From positions 76,981,980 through 77,045,979 of the forward strand of contig CP136063.1 in NCBI GenBank assembly GCA_032622095.1: DNA of 64,000 nucleotides, written 5' to 3'. The DNA comes from Siphonodentalium dalli (lineage: Eukaryota; Mollusca; Scaphopoda; Gadilida; Siphonodentaliidae). Below, piece after piece: positions 33,769 to 46,680 of the stretch. The position numbers and the translations under genes are program-made. The notes beneath the pieces are model-generated. The model did no database searches. It had not been told where the DNA came from and was given only the letters and a program-made list of their open reading frames with translations. The stretch's first letter is position 1. Every line of letters starts with the position of its first letter.

Positions 33769-34116
33769 AATTTCACAATGGGGCATTGGCTGCATCGAAA
33801 ACGCCGTTTTCTAAGGCTGAAATACGTCGATAAAAGCTATAATTGCATTTTACTTTCAATTTCGGGTAGTTGCATAGCAACCGTTGCCAGGGAGTGATCG
33901 TGTGGCAATGTATCCCGATCTTTAAACACTCAATGGTCCATGGGGAAAATACATGTAAAGTTTCAGACACCATTTAAACATAACAAACACATTGCGCCTA
34001 AACACAATCTACAATAAATAAATAAAAACACTGGGAGCCCAGGGTCATGGTGTCGATCGTTGTGGGGAGCCAGGGTTCAAAGGGTTAAGAAGTCGATTAC
34101 TTAGAACATTACTGTA

Positions 34117-34977
34117 GTTAACTCGAATTTACGTCCATGCAATTTAGTGCATCGTTTGTTCGAAGCGGGTGCAACGTATATCAATTTTCATAACTGAACA
34201 GTCACTGGTGACTGGTGATTTGGTTCTCATCGATAAACGCTTGAACATGTAGCAATCATCATTTGTTGAAATAACTATTTGAACATGCAAGTATGAGAAG
34301 AAAGTGCCATATCAGTGCCATACCAATGGCCACTAACAGTCGTTTACTACTAGAGTTTCATATCGCTACAAACGAAGAAAGTGCCATATCATTCGTTTAC
34401 TACTGGAGTGTCATATCGCTATAAATGAAGGAATTGCCATGGACATTCCAATGTATAATCAAGCGAACGACAATGCCAGCGAGGATGACGACTTATTTTG
34501 GACTTGCGCCACACTTCGCTAATAGTAACAGAAATGACGAACAATTTACACACAATCTGTAATGGGGGATTCCCAATGAATCCCTTAAGATTGACTATGC
34601 CAGAGAAGAAATCATTCGCATTTGAATGGGTTAGTTGGCGTTGAAGTGCCCCATGTGCACAGATATGATGTACGACTGCTGCGCTGCCATTTTGTCATTT
34701 CATTTCTGATTTAAATCTCAGAGATGCTTTGAGGACCACGGAGCGGCTAATTGGATGGGCTAACAGTCATTGTCCTCCGAATGCAAGTTGTAACTAAAGG
34801 TCGATGGTGCATTCCCTTTGATTGATCGCACCGCGCTGCGCTCATTTGTCGAGAAAAAACAACAGTTTGAAAGATCGTTGGGCCTTTTATGAGAGCCATT
34901 TAGAGGGCTAATCAAATACGTCCTTTCGACTGTTGTGCTTTTCTTGTTAAATGGAAATCCACAGGTCTTAAAAGGTG
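34117..34977. other. no gene seen
   Basis: A short direct repeat, AGAAAGTGCCATATCA..., with CGTTTACTACT(A/G)GAGTNTCATATCGCTA occurs twice near 34298-34430. Otherwise no recognised structure. Confidence 0.45.
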
Positions 34978-34981
34978 TTAA

Positions 34982-35475
34982 AGGCACGTGCGGCCTTAGT
35001 TGTCGAAAATATTCATATTTGTTCCAATCACCGTAAACAGAAAAACATTAAAACGCATACAGTTTCATTCATATATACCATGACCATCGCGTAAACAGCA
35101 TGTTATCATAAAGATTTACTATATTTTACCTAAGCAAGAGCCTGATTGTCTTACAGAAGACAGCATGATGCTGCTGGCTAATCACACACAAATGACATAA
35201 ACGCTCTTTATTCGTTCCATATCAGGAATTCACCAACAAAGAACGCTCTTTATGTTTACCATCATAATATAAACAAACACCAGAAAAGTAACTTTTTATG
35301 CTTTTGTTTACATAACAATTGTCAAATATATGACAATAACATACTGTTTATGCGATATTTCTTATTTGTATACGGACAAAGTCTGTCTACATTTTGTTGT
35401 TCCTCCTGTTTGTGGCGGTTTTTGACGGGTGGAAATATTTTCACAGGATACCCACCGCCAAGGCCAACCGTACCT
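34982..35475 (+). mobile_element. TTAA MITE family 1, full copy (494 bp)
   Basis: TTAA at 34978-34981 and 35476-35479. Ends AGGCACGTGCGGCCTTAG and GGCCAACCGTACCT. It differs from 13589-14092 by only a few visible substitutions (for example GTTTCATTCATA for GTTTCGTTCATA), so these two are young sister copies. Confidence 0.95.
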
Positions 35476-35479
35476 TTAA

Positions 35480-38400
35480 GCTCGTGTGAAATGTTATTAC
35501 GCGTCGCCCGCTACGAGTTACGATAAAATAGTTTAGATTATGATTCAGGTTGTTTTTGTATTTATTCCTCACCATTTTGTCGGGCAAGTCCAATCCTTGA
35601 CTGTGGTCTCCAGTAATGCTACCATGATTATGATATAAGTCTGGTAAAACAAATGACTATTTTGGGCATCCAGGAAGCGGATATTTGGCGTAAGTTTCGT
35701 TCCTGTTTGTGTTCAACTTGTGGTTTTTACCATTATGTATTTAATGTGGAATAATTTATATCATACATATGTACGGTTTCCTCAAAACTAATATATCAAT
35801 GAACAAAACACTACATGGCATTAAAAACATCTGTTGATCATGTACGAATTTACAAATATTTTCGATGTGACACGGCATATACATGTATGTCAGTAATATG
35901 ATCATACGCAAGCGTAATTAACGAACCAACGCTAAAACAATCACATAGGGGTTTCTGCATGTAGTGTTTAAAACAATTGTCACTTTATAGATTCGCACCA
36001 AATAAGATTCACATACATAAGGCTTATGTTTGGTGGGGTAATTATAAATAGTTATATGTATTGTCGAGAGTGCATGGAACTGAAATTAACCATTATATCA
36101 CTTGGCGTGCTGGTGGAGCTCTCCGCTTCAGATACTCGGGATGTTCATTTCATTCATAACATGTCATCATGTCGATTTCAACGATAATCGACAAACAACG
36201 TCATCGTGTAACTTTCACCATTTACCGAATTCGCGTGGAACTGAATGTATCTTCTGCTTTGTTCATAAGTATGTGTTTGCATTCTATTCAAGAAAATAGG
36301 ATATATATGGATTATCAGATGCAAGTAAGTATGCAGACTTATGATAACAATCAAATCCATATTAAATATTATCTTATTTCCTTTCGCACGGTATAGTCTC
36401 TACCGAAACATGCAGTATTGATCAACTGCTGTGCATCAGTTGGAAAATAAAGCTTTGAGATATACGTAGATCGTGCTGAGTTGTGGTGATTTTAGTTTAT
36501 TTTTTTTAAATATTAAAACTTCCTAGGGTCCGATGATTTGATCCATGCAGTAGAGTGCCGGAATAGACCCGTTAGAAATTCATTATGGACCTACTTTCCC
36601 TTATAAATAAAAACCAATAAATGATTTTATGACGTTTATATAAATAGGAGAATGTTGCACGTCGACTGATTTGGGTTGGCCTCTTGACAGCCGATTACGA
36701 CATTAATGCTTTAAGCCCACCGATCTACTGTGCGACATTAGCGCCCGCGAAATTCAAAGCAACAGCGCATATTAGATAATAATTGGTGACTCACAAAATC
36801 GGATATAGTCTATATACGACCCAAAGCGTCCGGCTTTGGTTCGTTATAAAGACAAAGCTATCATGTGCGAGAGATGGACCGTGGTATTGCTGAGCGATGA
36901 CCACGAACATTGTTATGGACGCCAATATAAGTTGGCTAACCTATTTTATTCACATCGTTTTGTATATATTTCTGAAATTCTTAGATTTTGATTTGTTAAC
37001 CGACTACACCTGCGCTCATATTCACCAGCCGAGCTTGTGTATATAGTACAGGTGATTTATACCGGTGTGACTCACCAACGAGAGTACATGTGTTGTTGGT
37101 CGTGAGGACCATGGATATTGTGGCCGTTATAAAAAAATAAACCACATAATTTACAAAATAAACCCGACTGGTGAATAATCTCATGAGTGTCTGGAAAGAA
37201 AATTCAACTTTTCAAAAGCGGCTGGAAATTTTACGAGCGGCTGCAATCCGCGAGTGAAAATTCTATATTACTTTCCAAACGCGAATGAGATGTTTCAGGT
37301 ATTCAAACAAAAAAATGCAGGTATTCTTTTTATTATGTGCACGTTATTAAAGCTCAAAGTTGCTAAGCTATCGCGACATTTTACTTTTTAATAGTACAGC
37401 AATTTGTAGAATACTTCCTACTAATCATAAGTGCACAATTACCTAGATAAAGCAAAGACTAGTGCATAGAAATGAAGCACGGAATCGAAACTAACATGTC
37501 TCCGTGTCACCACAGTCGACATATATAAATCCCACGCGCACGGGCCCCAGCTGCACCGAGCGTGATAAGTACCGGCCACCCAATCAAAAACACAAAAGTT
37601 CTGACGACGCTTGAGTGTCTGTTTCAACTTTACTTAAATCAACAAATACGACGTGAAGCTAACATCGGATTCAATAAGGCATGCGATGACATTTTACGTA
37701 ACTATGAGTTGTTTGCCCGCATAAAGAAATAGTCCTAGAGAAATAAAGACTCGTTGGCGTATTTAATGGCGTAAATTTAATGAAATAACATTTCAAACTC
37801 TTCATTCATTGTAGTTTGTTGGAAAATATTGGAATCCATAGTATTTTGAGACGTAGAGTACGGAATATAAACAGACACCAAACCGGAAGTGAAAGGTCAC
37901 CTGGCACTATTTCTTGTTATGCAACGAACGTTTCATGTCACAATTTATAGAATGGGTTTATTGAATGGAATAATGGTATAGGATCGTGCATGTGTAAATA
38001 TAAATACAATGGCGTACATGGAATACCAATGTTTTTCTTGTGTGGCCGTATGGGAAGCGCGGGTTTCATTTTTAGCACTTTGTGTTTAAATTCGTCGTGA
38101 ACTTATATTGATTGGCTATATATTTTGTTTAAGATCGTTCGCCCTTAGCTCGCAATGAGCCGCTATATGTTGCCGAATGTACTCATGGGTTGCCTATTCT
38201 AGAAGGTCGCCGTGTTCAGTGTGTATTGACGCGATGATCCATTGACTTTAGCGTTTTCTGCTCCTAACGTCATGGTGTCAAAACATCATGCGTTCGAACC
38301 CCGCTCTCTGCCATTGAACGTCAAACGCCGCGTCGGTCGCATTCGCCAAGCAATCTCATACTACAGCTGTTGCGGGTGACTCGCCCGTTAACCAAGTACC

Positions 38401-39235
38401 CAGTCGGGAGTCGGTGGATATTGTCAGTACTCTAATACTGACGCGCTCATTTGCTGCTCGGATTGCTTTCCGCTGAACGAATATGAGTATATAATGCATG
38501 CCATATTACTGGGGTAATAATCACGTAAAGCGCATTGAATCTAATTTAGTGTGGAATGCGATATATAACTGCATCGATTATTATTAGTATTAATGACCGG
38601 TCGGGTGAGCTAGCCATAAAATAACTATACGCTTTGTGTTGATAATCAAGTCTGGTAATGGTATATTTCATCAATGGTCGCCCGTATATATAGTCTTGTT
38701 GCGGCTACTTCTAACGTTAATGGTAGCTTACGACAGAGCTATATATACGTATGTGCATCACTACAATGTTCGCCAATCAACACGTTCTCGCGACAAACAC
38801 GGATGATTGACCGTTCTGGGTAATTCAATCAACAGCAAATCGTTGAAATGTGAATAGAAATACGTTATCATTGTAGGTCGATCTTAAACGGCGGCTGCGT
38901 GCCTTCTTATTATTTACCCGGTGTGAAATCACGTGGTTTCGAATCTCCGACTGGCAACTTTGATAAGAATATTATAGAAAAAGGCTGAGTATTTCAGAAC
39001 AAATATGGTATCAACTTGTTTTTAAAATAAACTAGCATATGCTCGTAACAGTCAGAATGCTATGGTTTGTGCCAGTTCCTCATGCATATACGTGCATTGT
39101 TTTTGGTGCGTTTGCACTCACCTTGGCCGTTTTGAATTCGTGGTACCCACCAACCTCGAAACCACGTGATTCCCCACCGTGATTTAACAATATGCAATGG
39201 AATATTGTTGGCAGTTGCTATAACATTAAAGGCAC
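35480..39235. other. no gene seen; weak SINE-like stretch
   Basis: About 3.7 kb without recognisable repeats or coding motifs. At 38285-38305, GCGTTCGAACCCCGCTC resembles a pol III B box, and GGGTGACTCGCCCG and CAGTCGGGAGTCGG follow. No matching A box or tail is clear, so I do not call a SINE. Confidence 0.35.
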
Positions 39236-39239
39236 GTGC

Positions 39240-39723
39240 GGCCTTAATTGTCGAAAATATTCATATTTGTTCCAAACGCCGTAAACAGAAAAACATTAAA
39301 ACGCATACAGTTCCGTTCATATATACCATGACCATCGCGTACACAGCATGTTATCATAAAGATCTACTATATTTTACGCAAGCAAGAGACTTATTGTGTT
39401 ACAGAAGACAGCACAATGCTACTGGCAAATCACACACAAATGGCATAAACGCTCTTTATTAGTTCCATATCAGGTATTCACCAACAAAGAACGCTCTTTA
39501 TGTTTACCATCATAATATAAACAAACACCAGAAAAGTAACTTTTTATGCCTTTGTTTACATAACAATGGTCAAACATATGACCATAACATACTGTTTATG
39601 CGATATTTCTTATTTGTATACGGACAAAGTCTATCTACATTTTGATGTTCTTTCTGTTTGTGGTGGTTTTTGATGGGTGGCGATATTTTCACAGGATACC
39701 CACCGCCAAGGCCAACCGTACCT
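39240..39723 (+). mobile_element. TTAA MITE family 1, full copy (484 bp)
   Basis: TTAA at 39236-39239 and 39724-39727. Ends AGGCACGTGCGGCCTTAA and GGCCAACCGTACCT. The same internal order as other copies is kept, with GTGGTGGTTTTTGATGGGTGG near the right end. Confidence 0.94.
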
Positions 39724-39727
39724 TTAA

Positions 39728-40753
39728 GCCATTGATAGCGGACCAACCACGATCGCCGAAAGATATGGTTACCACCAAATTAGAGCAGCAGCATAACTCA
39801 GACACGGTTTATATAGAGCGGTTCTACAATAGAGGCAGACATTACAGCTGATGGCAATAGACTGTCATGCACGTGACTTGTACAACCTTCTCTAATCTAC
39901 CGACGCGGCTAAAATCTACCGATAATAGTAATAGTAGCTACCAAGGCCGTGCTAAAGCGGTTGCGATAACAACAATCTATGTCTTCGTCTGCAGAATGAA
40001 AAATTACGATAATCACGACATGTTTATACCCAATCAAGTCGTGTTTACCGCTTTAAATTAGTAATTGAGACATGTTTACATCCTGGTTTCAACGCTATAA
40101 ACATCATCGATGCAGATTACCTCGCCAGCCAGAAATGTTGTTTAACCCGTTCTATACTCAGCACTCTTTAATTGATGAGTAGTTATCATGCAGGAAATGT
40201 TCAGGTCATAATATAAGTTATTTGTTTGTTGAACTTCTTATGTGAACAGTTCAATCAATAAGTAGGACTCCTGCACTTTTATTATCTGTCGTCTGCATAT
40301 ATGACATGTGCATCCCCACGCCGGTCATCCTATAATCCCCGCTGCGGGCAGTAAACCCCGGTGCGGGCGTCAGTAAACCACACATCTGGCTATAATAGCT
40401 AGAGTTTTTCATACCAGGGCTAGTTTAATCAGTTAAAAGTATTCAATTACAAGTTGTACCAACCAACGGAAGACATATATATGACAAGCAATGCCTATTT
40501 AAATTTGAAAAATTAAAGCTAATTCTCACAATTCATGGAGCATTTCGTCACTTTAGGGAGCTTTATTCGTCGAACTGTTGACATTTGGCTGACGATGGGT
40601 TCATCAAGCACCTCGTGGATCCGGACTTGTGTCCGAAGAAAAACAATTAATGACAACATTTCCCTCAATATTTGCCCGCAGCGGGTATATAGAATGACCA
40701 GCGTGATCCCTCCAAATCAATAATAGACTATTCCGACCTACAATTTTTTAAAC
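39728..40753. other. no gene seen
   Basis: Short open frames only. The one entering from the MITE (39642-39851) mixes repeat and flank and has no motif. Confidence 0.4.
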
Positions 40754-40757
40754 TTAA

Positions 40758-41248
40758 ATATACGGGCGACGTAACGTTGGCGGTGGGTATGCTGTTAAAA
40801 TATTCAGCTCCGTCAAAAACCGCCATAAACAGAAAGAGCAGTAACTATAGACAGGCCTTGTTCTTATACCAATAAGAAATATGGCATAAATAGTATGTTA
40901 TTGTCAAATGTTTTCCTTTGTTAGGTAAACAAAAGTTAAAAACGTTACAGAACCTGGCTTTTGTTTAGATCCGGATATGGTAAACATAAAGAGCGTTATT
41001 TGTTACTGTTTTCCTGATATGGAAATAATAAAAAGCGTTTATATCATTTGTGTGTGATTAACATATAGAATTGCGCTGTATTATGTAAACAGAAGCAAAA
41101 CGTCTGTAACACAAGCATTTCTTGTTTACGTGCACCATCGTACGTCTTGACGACAATGTACAATTTACGCGCAGATTATGTTTGGCATATGAACAAAAAT
41201 ATATCTATTTTAATATTCCTTCTTTGATGGCGATTTGAACAAATATGA
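40758..41248 (-). mobile_element. TTAA MITE family 1, copy truncated at one end
   Basis: TTAA at 40754-40757 precedes ATATACGGGCGACG. The interior matches 11776-12703: ATTCAGCTCCGTCAAAAACC, CATAAAGAGCGTTATTTG, AATAAAAAGCGTTTATATC and TTTGTGTGTGATTA. It stops after AAATATGAATATTT near 41248 without the CGCCGCCCG end. It is uninterrupted at the nested-MITE site (CTGTAACAC near 41104). Confidence 0.85.
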
Positions 41249-43370
41249 ATATTTATTCCACACTATCGACGTGAGGCACGTGTATTCAACGGAATACGAG
41301 CCATTGAATACATATTAGTGTATACATCTAGTGGAATACAAGCCGGAACTATTCTTGTTGACGTTGTCGCCAAGAAAGATGACGTACATACGTCAACGAT
41401 CCGATTCGGGTGATGCCCCGAAAACTACTGGTTATTAATCAGAGTTAAATCACAATAAAGGTAGTCATTATATCAATGAAGGTGACAGTAATGGATTTAA
41501 TTTATTTGACACAACGGTGTAGAATAAATACAGAACACAAGTTGCATATGTCACAAACAATTGAACAGCTTGCCAATCGGTTGGAAGTGGGCGGATGCAT
41601 ATATCTATATACAATACATTTATATGTGACAACCAGGACCTTTATTTAATTTCAATAATATTAAAAACTATCGTCGAAATTAAGCTACAGTTTTTCCTGG
41701 CATTTCGGCATATTCAACTTTTTTCCTTCATGTGACATATCGTATACTTGACAAGTCAAGGTTATAATTGTATTTGTTTCATTCTTTGATTCAAAGTGAA
41801 ATGTGGTTAACCAGATACGATGCTAATTGTTGCTATTAAACAAGTGTAAATTCTGTCTTTTCATAAAATAAATTGGATAATTTCAACATTCGGGACACAG
41901 TACAACACACTAGAAGATAAACGCGGTTTCAGTAAGCAAAACAGTTACTTTTTCATTGTATATGCATGCTTTGTTTTTTAGATTGTGGGAATATACCCAA
42001 CAATCAACTTCCTGTTGAAATATACAGGTCAAGCCATCGGAGTTTGCACAGAACATGCAGATTTAAACTGGAATCCAATGTATTACGTCACGTATGTGGC
42101 ATATAGATAGCATGACTATGTAATAGGAATAGTGCACGTGAAGTGGCACCCAAATGGAATCAAATGTATTCCCTGGTGAAATTCCGCGTTATCACTATCA
42201 TACTATAGTGGAAAAGCGAATCGAAACATATGCTCAATTTAAATTATGACTATCCGAGCGATGTAGGAACATGGAACATGGACAACTAGTCAATTATTGA
42301 TTGCTGGCTATATTCCCACAACTTAAAAATTCAAACGTTGACTCCATAGGATATACATCGAGGAACACCGGTGTATATGTTCCAAAAATATAGTCATGTG
42401 AACTGTAATGAGTAAATTGACAGTGTCAACTCTAAATGTACATACAGCCGGAAATGTTGTTTATGTGAAAAATAAGAACTTAGGAGTGCCGCGCGTACTT
42501 TATAGTTCATTCCCAGTCTGCACTACAGCACCACATTAATCATAAATAAATCAATACGACCCACCAACATCATAGCATTACCACAGGACATGTTACCAGG
42601 CTCATAGTTCAGGTCTCAGTAATGTGGTCTCAATAGCCGAACGTCGTGATCTGTTATGGGAGTTCAATGGGAACATCATCCTCCCCAGATAAATGGCACG
42701 TGTCATTGCCTTAACAACCAATGGTGCAGTGTGCACAAACGCATGTAAAACACAATATATTGAATACATATGTATGCTTTTGGCAAAGCATGTTGTCAAA
42801 TTAGTTATAGAGACCATTACCACAGGGAATGAGCCGGGACATTAACCAAACAATATAACATACGTAATCTGAACACGACGTACGAAGATTCGACGTCATA
42901 TGCTGACGTCAGATATCAGTCGAAAAACATAATGTCAGTGCTGGGGCGAAATCGTCATACGACGCATTCTGTCATGTTATCAAGGCGAGCAAGTGGGCAG
43001 TCGGAGTAAAATATGTCAAGGCCATGGCAGCGCCGAGAGGTTGGGTTCGAAGTTCCAGTCTGAACTGTCCAATTGACCTTATCATTAACCGATAAACCGA
43101 ATATATATACAAATATATGAATCCACTGAAGGTCATTGCACGAATGAATGACAGTGTCGTCGAAATACTGTAGTAACAATACTTATTCAGCAGATATGTC
43201 GGGCCATCGTCTCCTACATTAATTCAATACAAGATTACATTATTCAGCCATAACACAGGAACACATATACTGGAAATTAGTTGTAAAGATTGACAACACG
43301 CTCTATCCTTGAGTATGTACACAAATGAGATTATTGAGAAAAAAGGACATACATGTATGTAGTCACAACA
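41249..43370. other. no gene seen
   Basis: No coding motif was recognised. Several GGAATAC and GGAAT strings cluster at 41255-41345 and again at 42060-42190, possibly edges of an old repeat, but no inverted or direct match is long enough to call. Confidence 0.35.
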
Positions 43371-43372
43371 TA

Positions 43373-43877
43373 CAGTACCAGTCAGAAGAAGTGGTATATT
43401 GAGGCGCGCCTTTATTAGATATTGAGCAGCTTAATTTCGAAAAAGGCGCGATGATAGCGCAATATCAAAAATCTGTCGCGCTTATTATTGCGATATTGAA
43501 CGCAAAATATTGCGATATTAAGAGCGCTAAATTGCATACAGACCCGATAGTGTTATATTTATATTAGATAAATACTGTGCATATATTTTACATATAGTGT
43601 ACATATTGCATTATACGACTATAATTAAATACAAATCTAAAACATTGTCTCTATTTATGCAATAAACAATATAGAAGAAGCAATAATTTGACTTAAATTT
43701 CACAATTTTGAGTGCAAGATGTCGCAATATTAAGCGCGAAATATTGCGATATTAAATGCAAAATATTGCAATAATATCGCAAGCGGTGCGCTTGTAAGCG
43801 TTTCCACTTGCAATATTATTGCGACATTGGGCGCCAAAATAGCGCGCTTAATATACCACTTCTTTTGACAGGTACAG
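43373..43877. mobile_element. 505-bp TA MITE rich in GCGATATT words
   Basis: TA flanks both ends (43371-43372 and 43878-43879). Terminal inverted repeats of about 38 bp start CAGTACCAGTCAGAAGAAG on the left and CTGTACCTGTCAAAAGAAG on the complement of the right. Both continue GTGGTATATT(G/A)A(G/A)GCGCGC. The interior repeats AATATTGCGATATTAA-type words in both orientations, so much of it can self-pair. There is no coding capacity. TA flanks suggest Tc1/mariner-type mobilisation. Confidence 0.9.
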
Positions 43878-44284
43878 TATATAGTCGGATAACAGGAGAT
43901 ACCACTGGTGGTTTGACAAACAAATATGATATTTATCATGGTGATGTTGGCAGTCCAAAAGGCTGCCGATCCACAGGTGCTATGGCTGCTACCTGGATGA
44001 ACTATGATAACAGGCAGCAACCAAGCAGATGTCAAGTGCCAAGATACCTATAAGCATTGTTTTTTTTTTCCGCATAATGGAAGGCGTTGAGCTTCTCGTC
44101 AACATGTTTAGCATTCTATTACTGTATTTACTTATTGTTAAAACAGGGAAGAGGGGTAAATCAGTTGCGCTTTAAGGCAGACAAGAAACAACAAGGTTAA
44201 ATCCCGTGCATGATTTAGTTGGACCGAAATGCGTTTGATATTGATGACTGTTTGATTTCCAACGATGCAGCGGTTAGTGTGAAA

Positions 44285-45165
44285 TTTATTGTTTTTACCC
44301 CAAAAGTAAAGTATTTTCCTTCTTTGGGTCAATTCTTTCTGTTGTTGTATATAGGTAATCAATAAGTGGCACGCGGGTGTCTTACCAGGTAACGCATCAT
44401 GTAGGGTTAGCGAAAATCAAACCTATAGCATCCCGGGATGACAGTAGAAGTCATAATGAAATGCTGGCTGACGACTCGAAAGCATTTTGATATGTCAAAT
44501 TAGGAAAAGCTGAAAGAAAAATGGCCTGAAACCAATTTGTTCATATAACATTTTATCACAAGTGAAGTTAGTACCAAATGTATGGATGACAAGAGAAAGA
44601 AGAGGGAATCTGCAGAGCATATGAAAATAGGGGGGGGGGGGGGTAATGGACAGTGACACAATGTTGTGCAGATTGATTCCTCGTTCAATGATTATAAATT
44701 TAGGAGCGGAGAGCAGATGCCCGGAGCGGTTTCACAAAATTTGGAAAATAATTTCGTACGCACCAAAATATCTCAATTAGTGATGCAAAAGTTAAAATTT
44801 GTAATTTATAAATGAAATCACCAGAGAAAGAAAAGCAACAGTCAATAAGATCTTCATCAGTTGCAAGTTGCAAACCCGTGCCGTACTAAACGTACGAACA
44901 CCAACTTTTCGACCTTTACTTATCCGGCGTTTTGTGAGAATGTTTTTGTTTTTAGACCAAAGGTAAAGTAAATGTAATTTTTGAGACAGTGCAAATTGTT
45001 TTATGGATTGGGATTGGGTGGGATACTACCTTGTATAGTCCCAGACATGTTTCAAAGAGCAACGCTCGGCATGTTTCGGAGACGTATATATAACTGTGCC
45101 ATATCTGATATATATATATACAAAACTAAAGTGTTTTCCTTCTTTTTGTCAATTCTTTCGCTCGA
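44285..45165 (+). repeat. ~40 bp direct repeat pair
   Basis: AAAGTATTTTCCTTCTTTGG with GTCAATTCTTTC near 44305 recurs as AAAGTGTTTTCCTTCTTTTT with GTCAATTCTTTC near 45127. The words CAAAGGTAAAGTAAATG and TTTTTAGACC near 44950 look like a third, partial version. The sequence between is otherwise unrecognised, with a G-run near 44630. Confidence 0.5.
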
Positions 45166-45169
45166 AATG

Positions 45170-46234
45170 ACCATCTGTTGAAAAACAAATTCCCACTATT
45201 ACAGGTGATGTTATGCTGGATATTTACCAATAGTTTGAAAGCTTGAGTCACCCTGCTGGCAGAAGTTAAAAAACATTCCAATCCAAAAGGTGCTAGGTCA
45301 AGGGATGAAAGTTGGAAAATCCAAGTTGTACACCCCCCGGATTGGAACCATCAATTTGGCCACGTCCCTGAGCTTAGTACCATTTATCACCCTCATTATT
45401 TAATATGCTCAAGTTCCCGAACTGACGCTTGATTGTAACTAAGTAAATCATTGAAGCTTGATTGCATGGTTAATCGTTAATCGAATACGGTTGAGCGTAA
45501 TTGTTTTTTCACTTGAGCACACTTCGCTTATAAATGTGAATGTAGTCTACCAAAGGCGTCTTCATTACGCCACTAATTAATGGGGATAAGCGAACACATG
45601 TCATCGTCTTAACGAAATTATGAACGAGACACATAAATACTGTTTGAGAAACCGCAATTGAAGTACTTGGGGTATAATACCTACTTATATTTTAGTATAT
45701 ATATATATCCAATGCATGGGTGTCTTTGCTCCGCATTGTTTGCAAATTTCAAAAGCGGAACTTGCTATGGTGCACGAGAGAAATAATCAAACAGACTTGT
45801 GAATAACTCAATAAGTTGAGAAGTTGGGATGTGTGTTTTATGAAAGAATGTACACCATCTGTTATAAAGGGGACGTGTCACCTACAATAGAGGCCGATAT
45901 TACATGCAGACAATGCGCGATATCGCGACGCCCCGACTCACAATTGCGAACCCTTAATAGATAGCAATATTCTATATCGTGTGAACCAATATAACACGTT
46001 TTATCCAGGACGTTCGTCTTCATATACTGATTTCGAATAGTATTCCTCAGTACGCATGTGACTGGGCGCCCTGCATATATACAGGGGCGCCGGAATGTGG
46101 CAAATCCAGTTGGTGTTAAATGTATATTGTACACATATGCCTGAGATATCAACCTGAAATATCAAAATTTGTAGTGGCCATCTTTAGTGGCCAACTGCCC
46201 AGTTCGCCTCTAACTAGAACACATTTTGTTGGAG
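45170..46234. other. no gene seen
   Basis: No repeat or coding motif recognised. Confidence 0.35.
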
Positions 46235-46238
46235 TTAA

Positions 46239-46676
46239 AGCCACACGGCGGTTCAAGCTCCGAAATATACATAATAGTATTCGCTTTTGGATTTTTCTCA
46301 GTATCGAAATAGGTCGATAAATATCTGAACTACCTTTCTACGAACATTATGTAACCCAAAAAGACGATTTGAAGTAATGAAAAATACTACTGTGAATACA
46401 GTGTTTGGGTCCCAAACACAAAGCAGCCATTTGCACGACATGGAACAGCAAAGAGCGTTCCGTTGTAGTCAATTCTTGATATGGTAGCAATAAAGAGCGC
46501 TTGTCTTACTTCTGGCGAAAAGTTGAAAACTGCTCAAAAATGGCTGTGACTTTGACAAGTGTTTTTCGGAGAATATGAAGCCGGTATATCAATAGTCGTT
46601 TATTTATCGACCTATTGTATCCGTCGCTCCAAATTAAGTAGAAAACAATTTGGAGGTTCGAATGAGCCATGTCCGT
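46239..46676 (+). mobile_element. TTAA MITE family 2, reference copy (438 bp)
   Basis: TTAA at 46235-46238 and 46677-46680. The left end AGCCACACGGCGGTTCAAG and the complement of the right end, ACGGACATGGCTCATTCGAA, are imperfect inverted repeats. The centre has CAAAGAGCGTTCCG, CTTGATATGG and CAATAAAGAGCGCTTG, the same two-box module as family 1 although the termini differ. Non-coding. Confidence 0.75.
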
Positions 46677-46680
46677 TTAA

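Larger units (their letters stand above)
32891..34084 (+). mobile_element. internally deleted piggyBac element (1194 bp)
   Basis: Left terminus CACTTTGAACCC, right terminus GGGTTCAAAGGG, that is an inverted repeat CMCTTTGAACCC, flanked by TTAA at 32887-32890 and 34085-34088. CCC-starting termini and TTAA targets are standard for piggyBac. The interior encodes a remnant of the N-terminal part of a piggyBac transposase (33082-33605), after which the catalytic core is missing. At about half the usual length or less, it is a dead, deletion-derived copy. Confidence 0.92.
32746..34114. mobile_element. palindromic TA MITE split by a piggyBac insertion
   Basis: CAGTAATGCTCTAAGTAATC starts at 32746 after TA. 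The right end, ACTTAGAACATTACTG, stops at 34114 before TA (34115-34116). The MITE without its insert is only about 171 bp. The break falls inside the right arm at CTGTGGTTAA, with the rest (GAAGTCGATTAC) resuming at 34089. The host's own TTAA served as target. Confidence 0.88.

Noticed and set aside
38224-38490. Possible tRNA-derived SINE (GCGTTCGAACCCC resembling a B box)
   Set aside because: No convincing A box at the right spacing, no tail or target duplication, and no second copy in the window.
43808-44053. 81-codon frame continuing out of the TA MITE (with GCRSTGAMAATWMNY)
   Set aside because: The first third is MITE sequence. The rest looks protein-like in composition, but I recognise no family and see no clear exon signals. 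It could be an exon fragment; not called.
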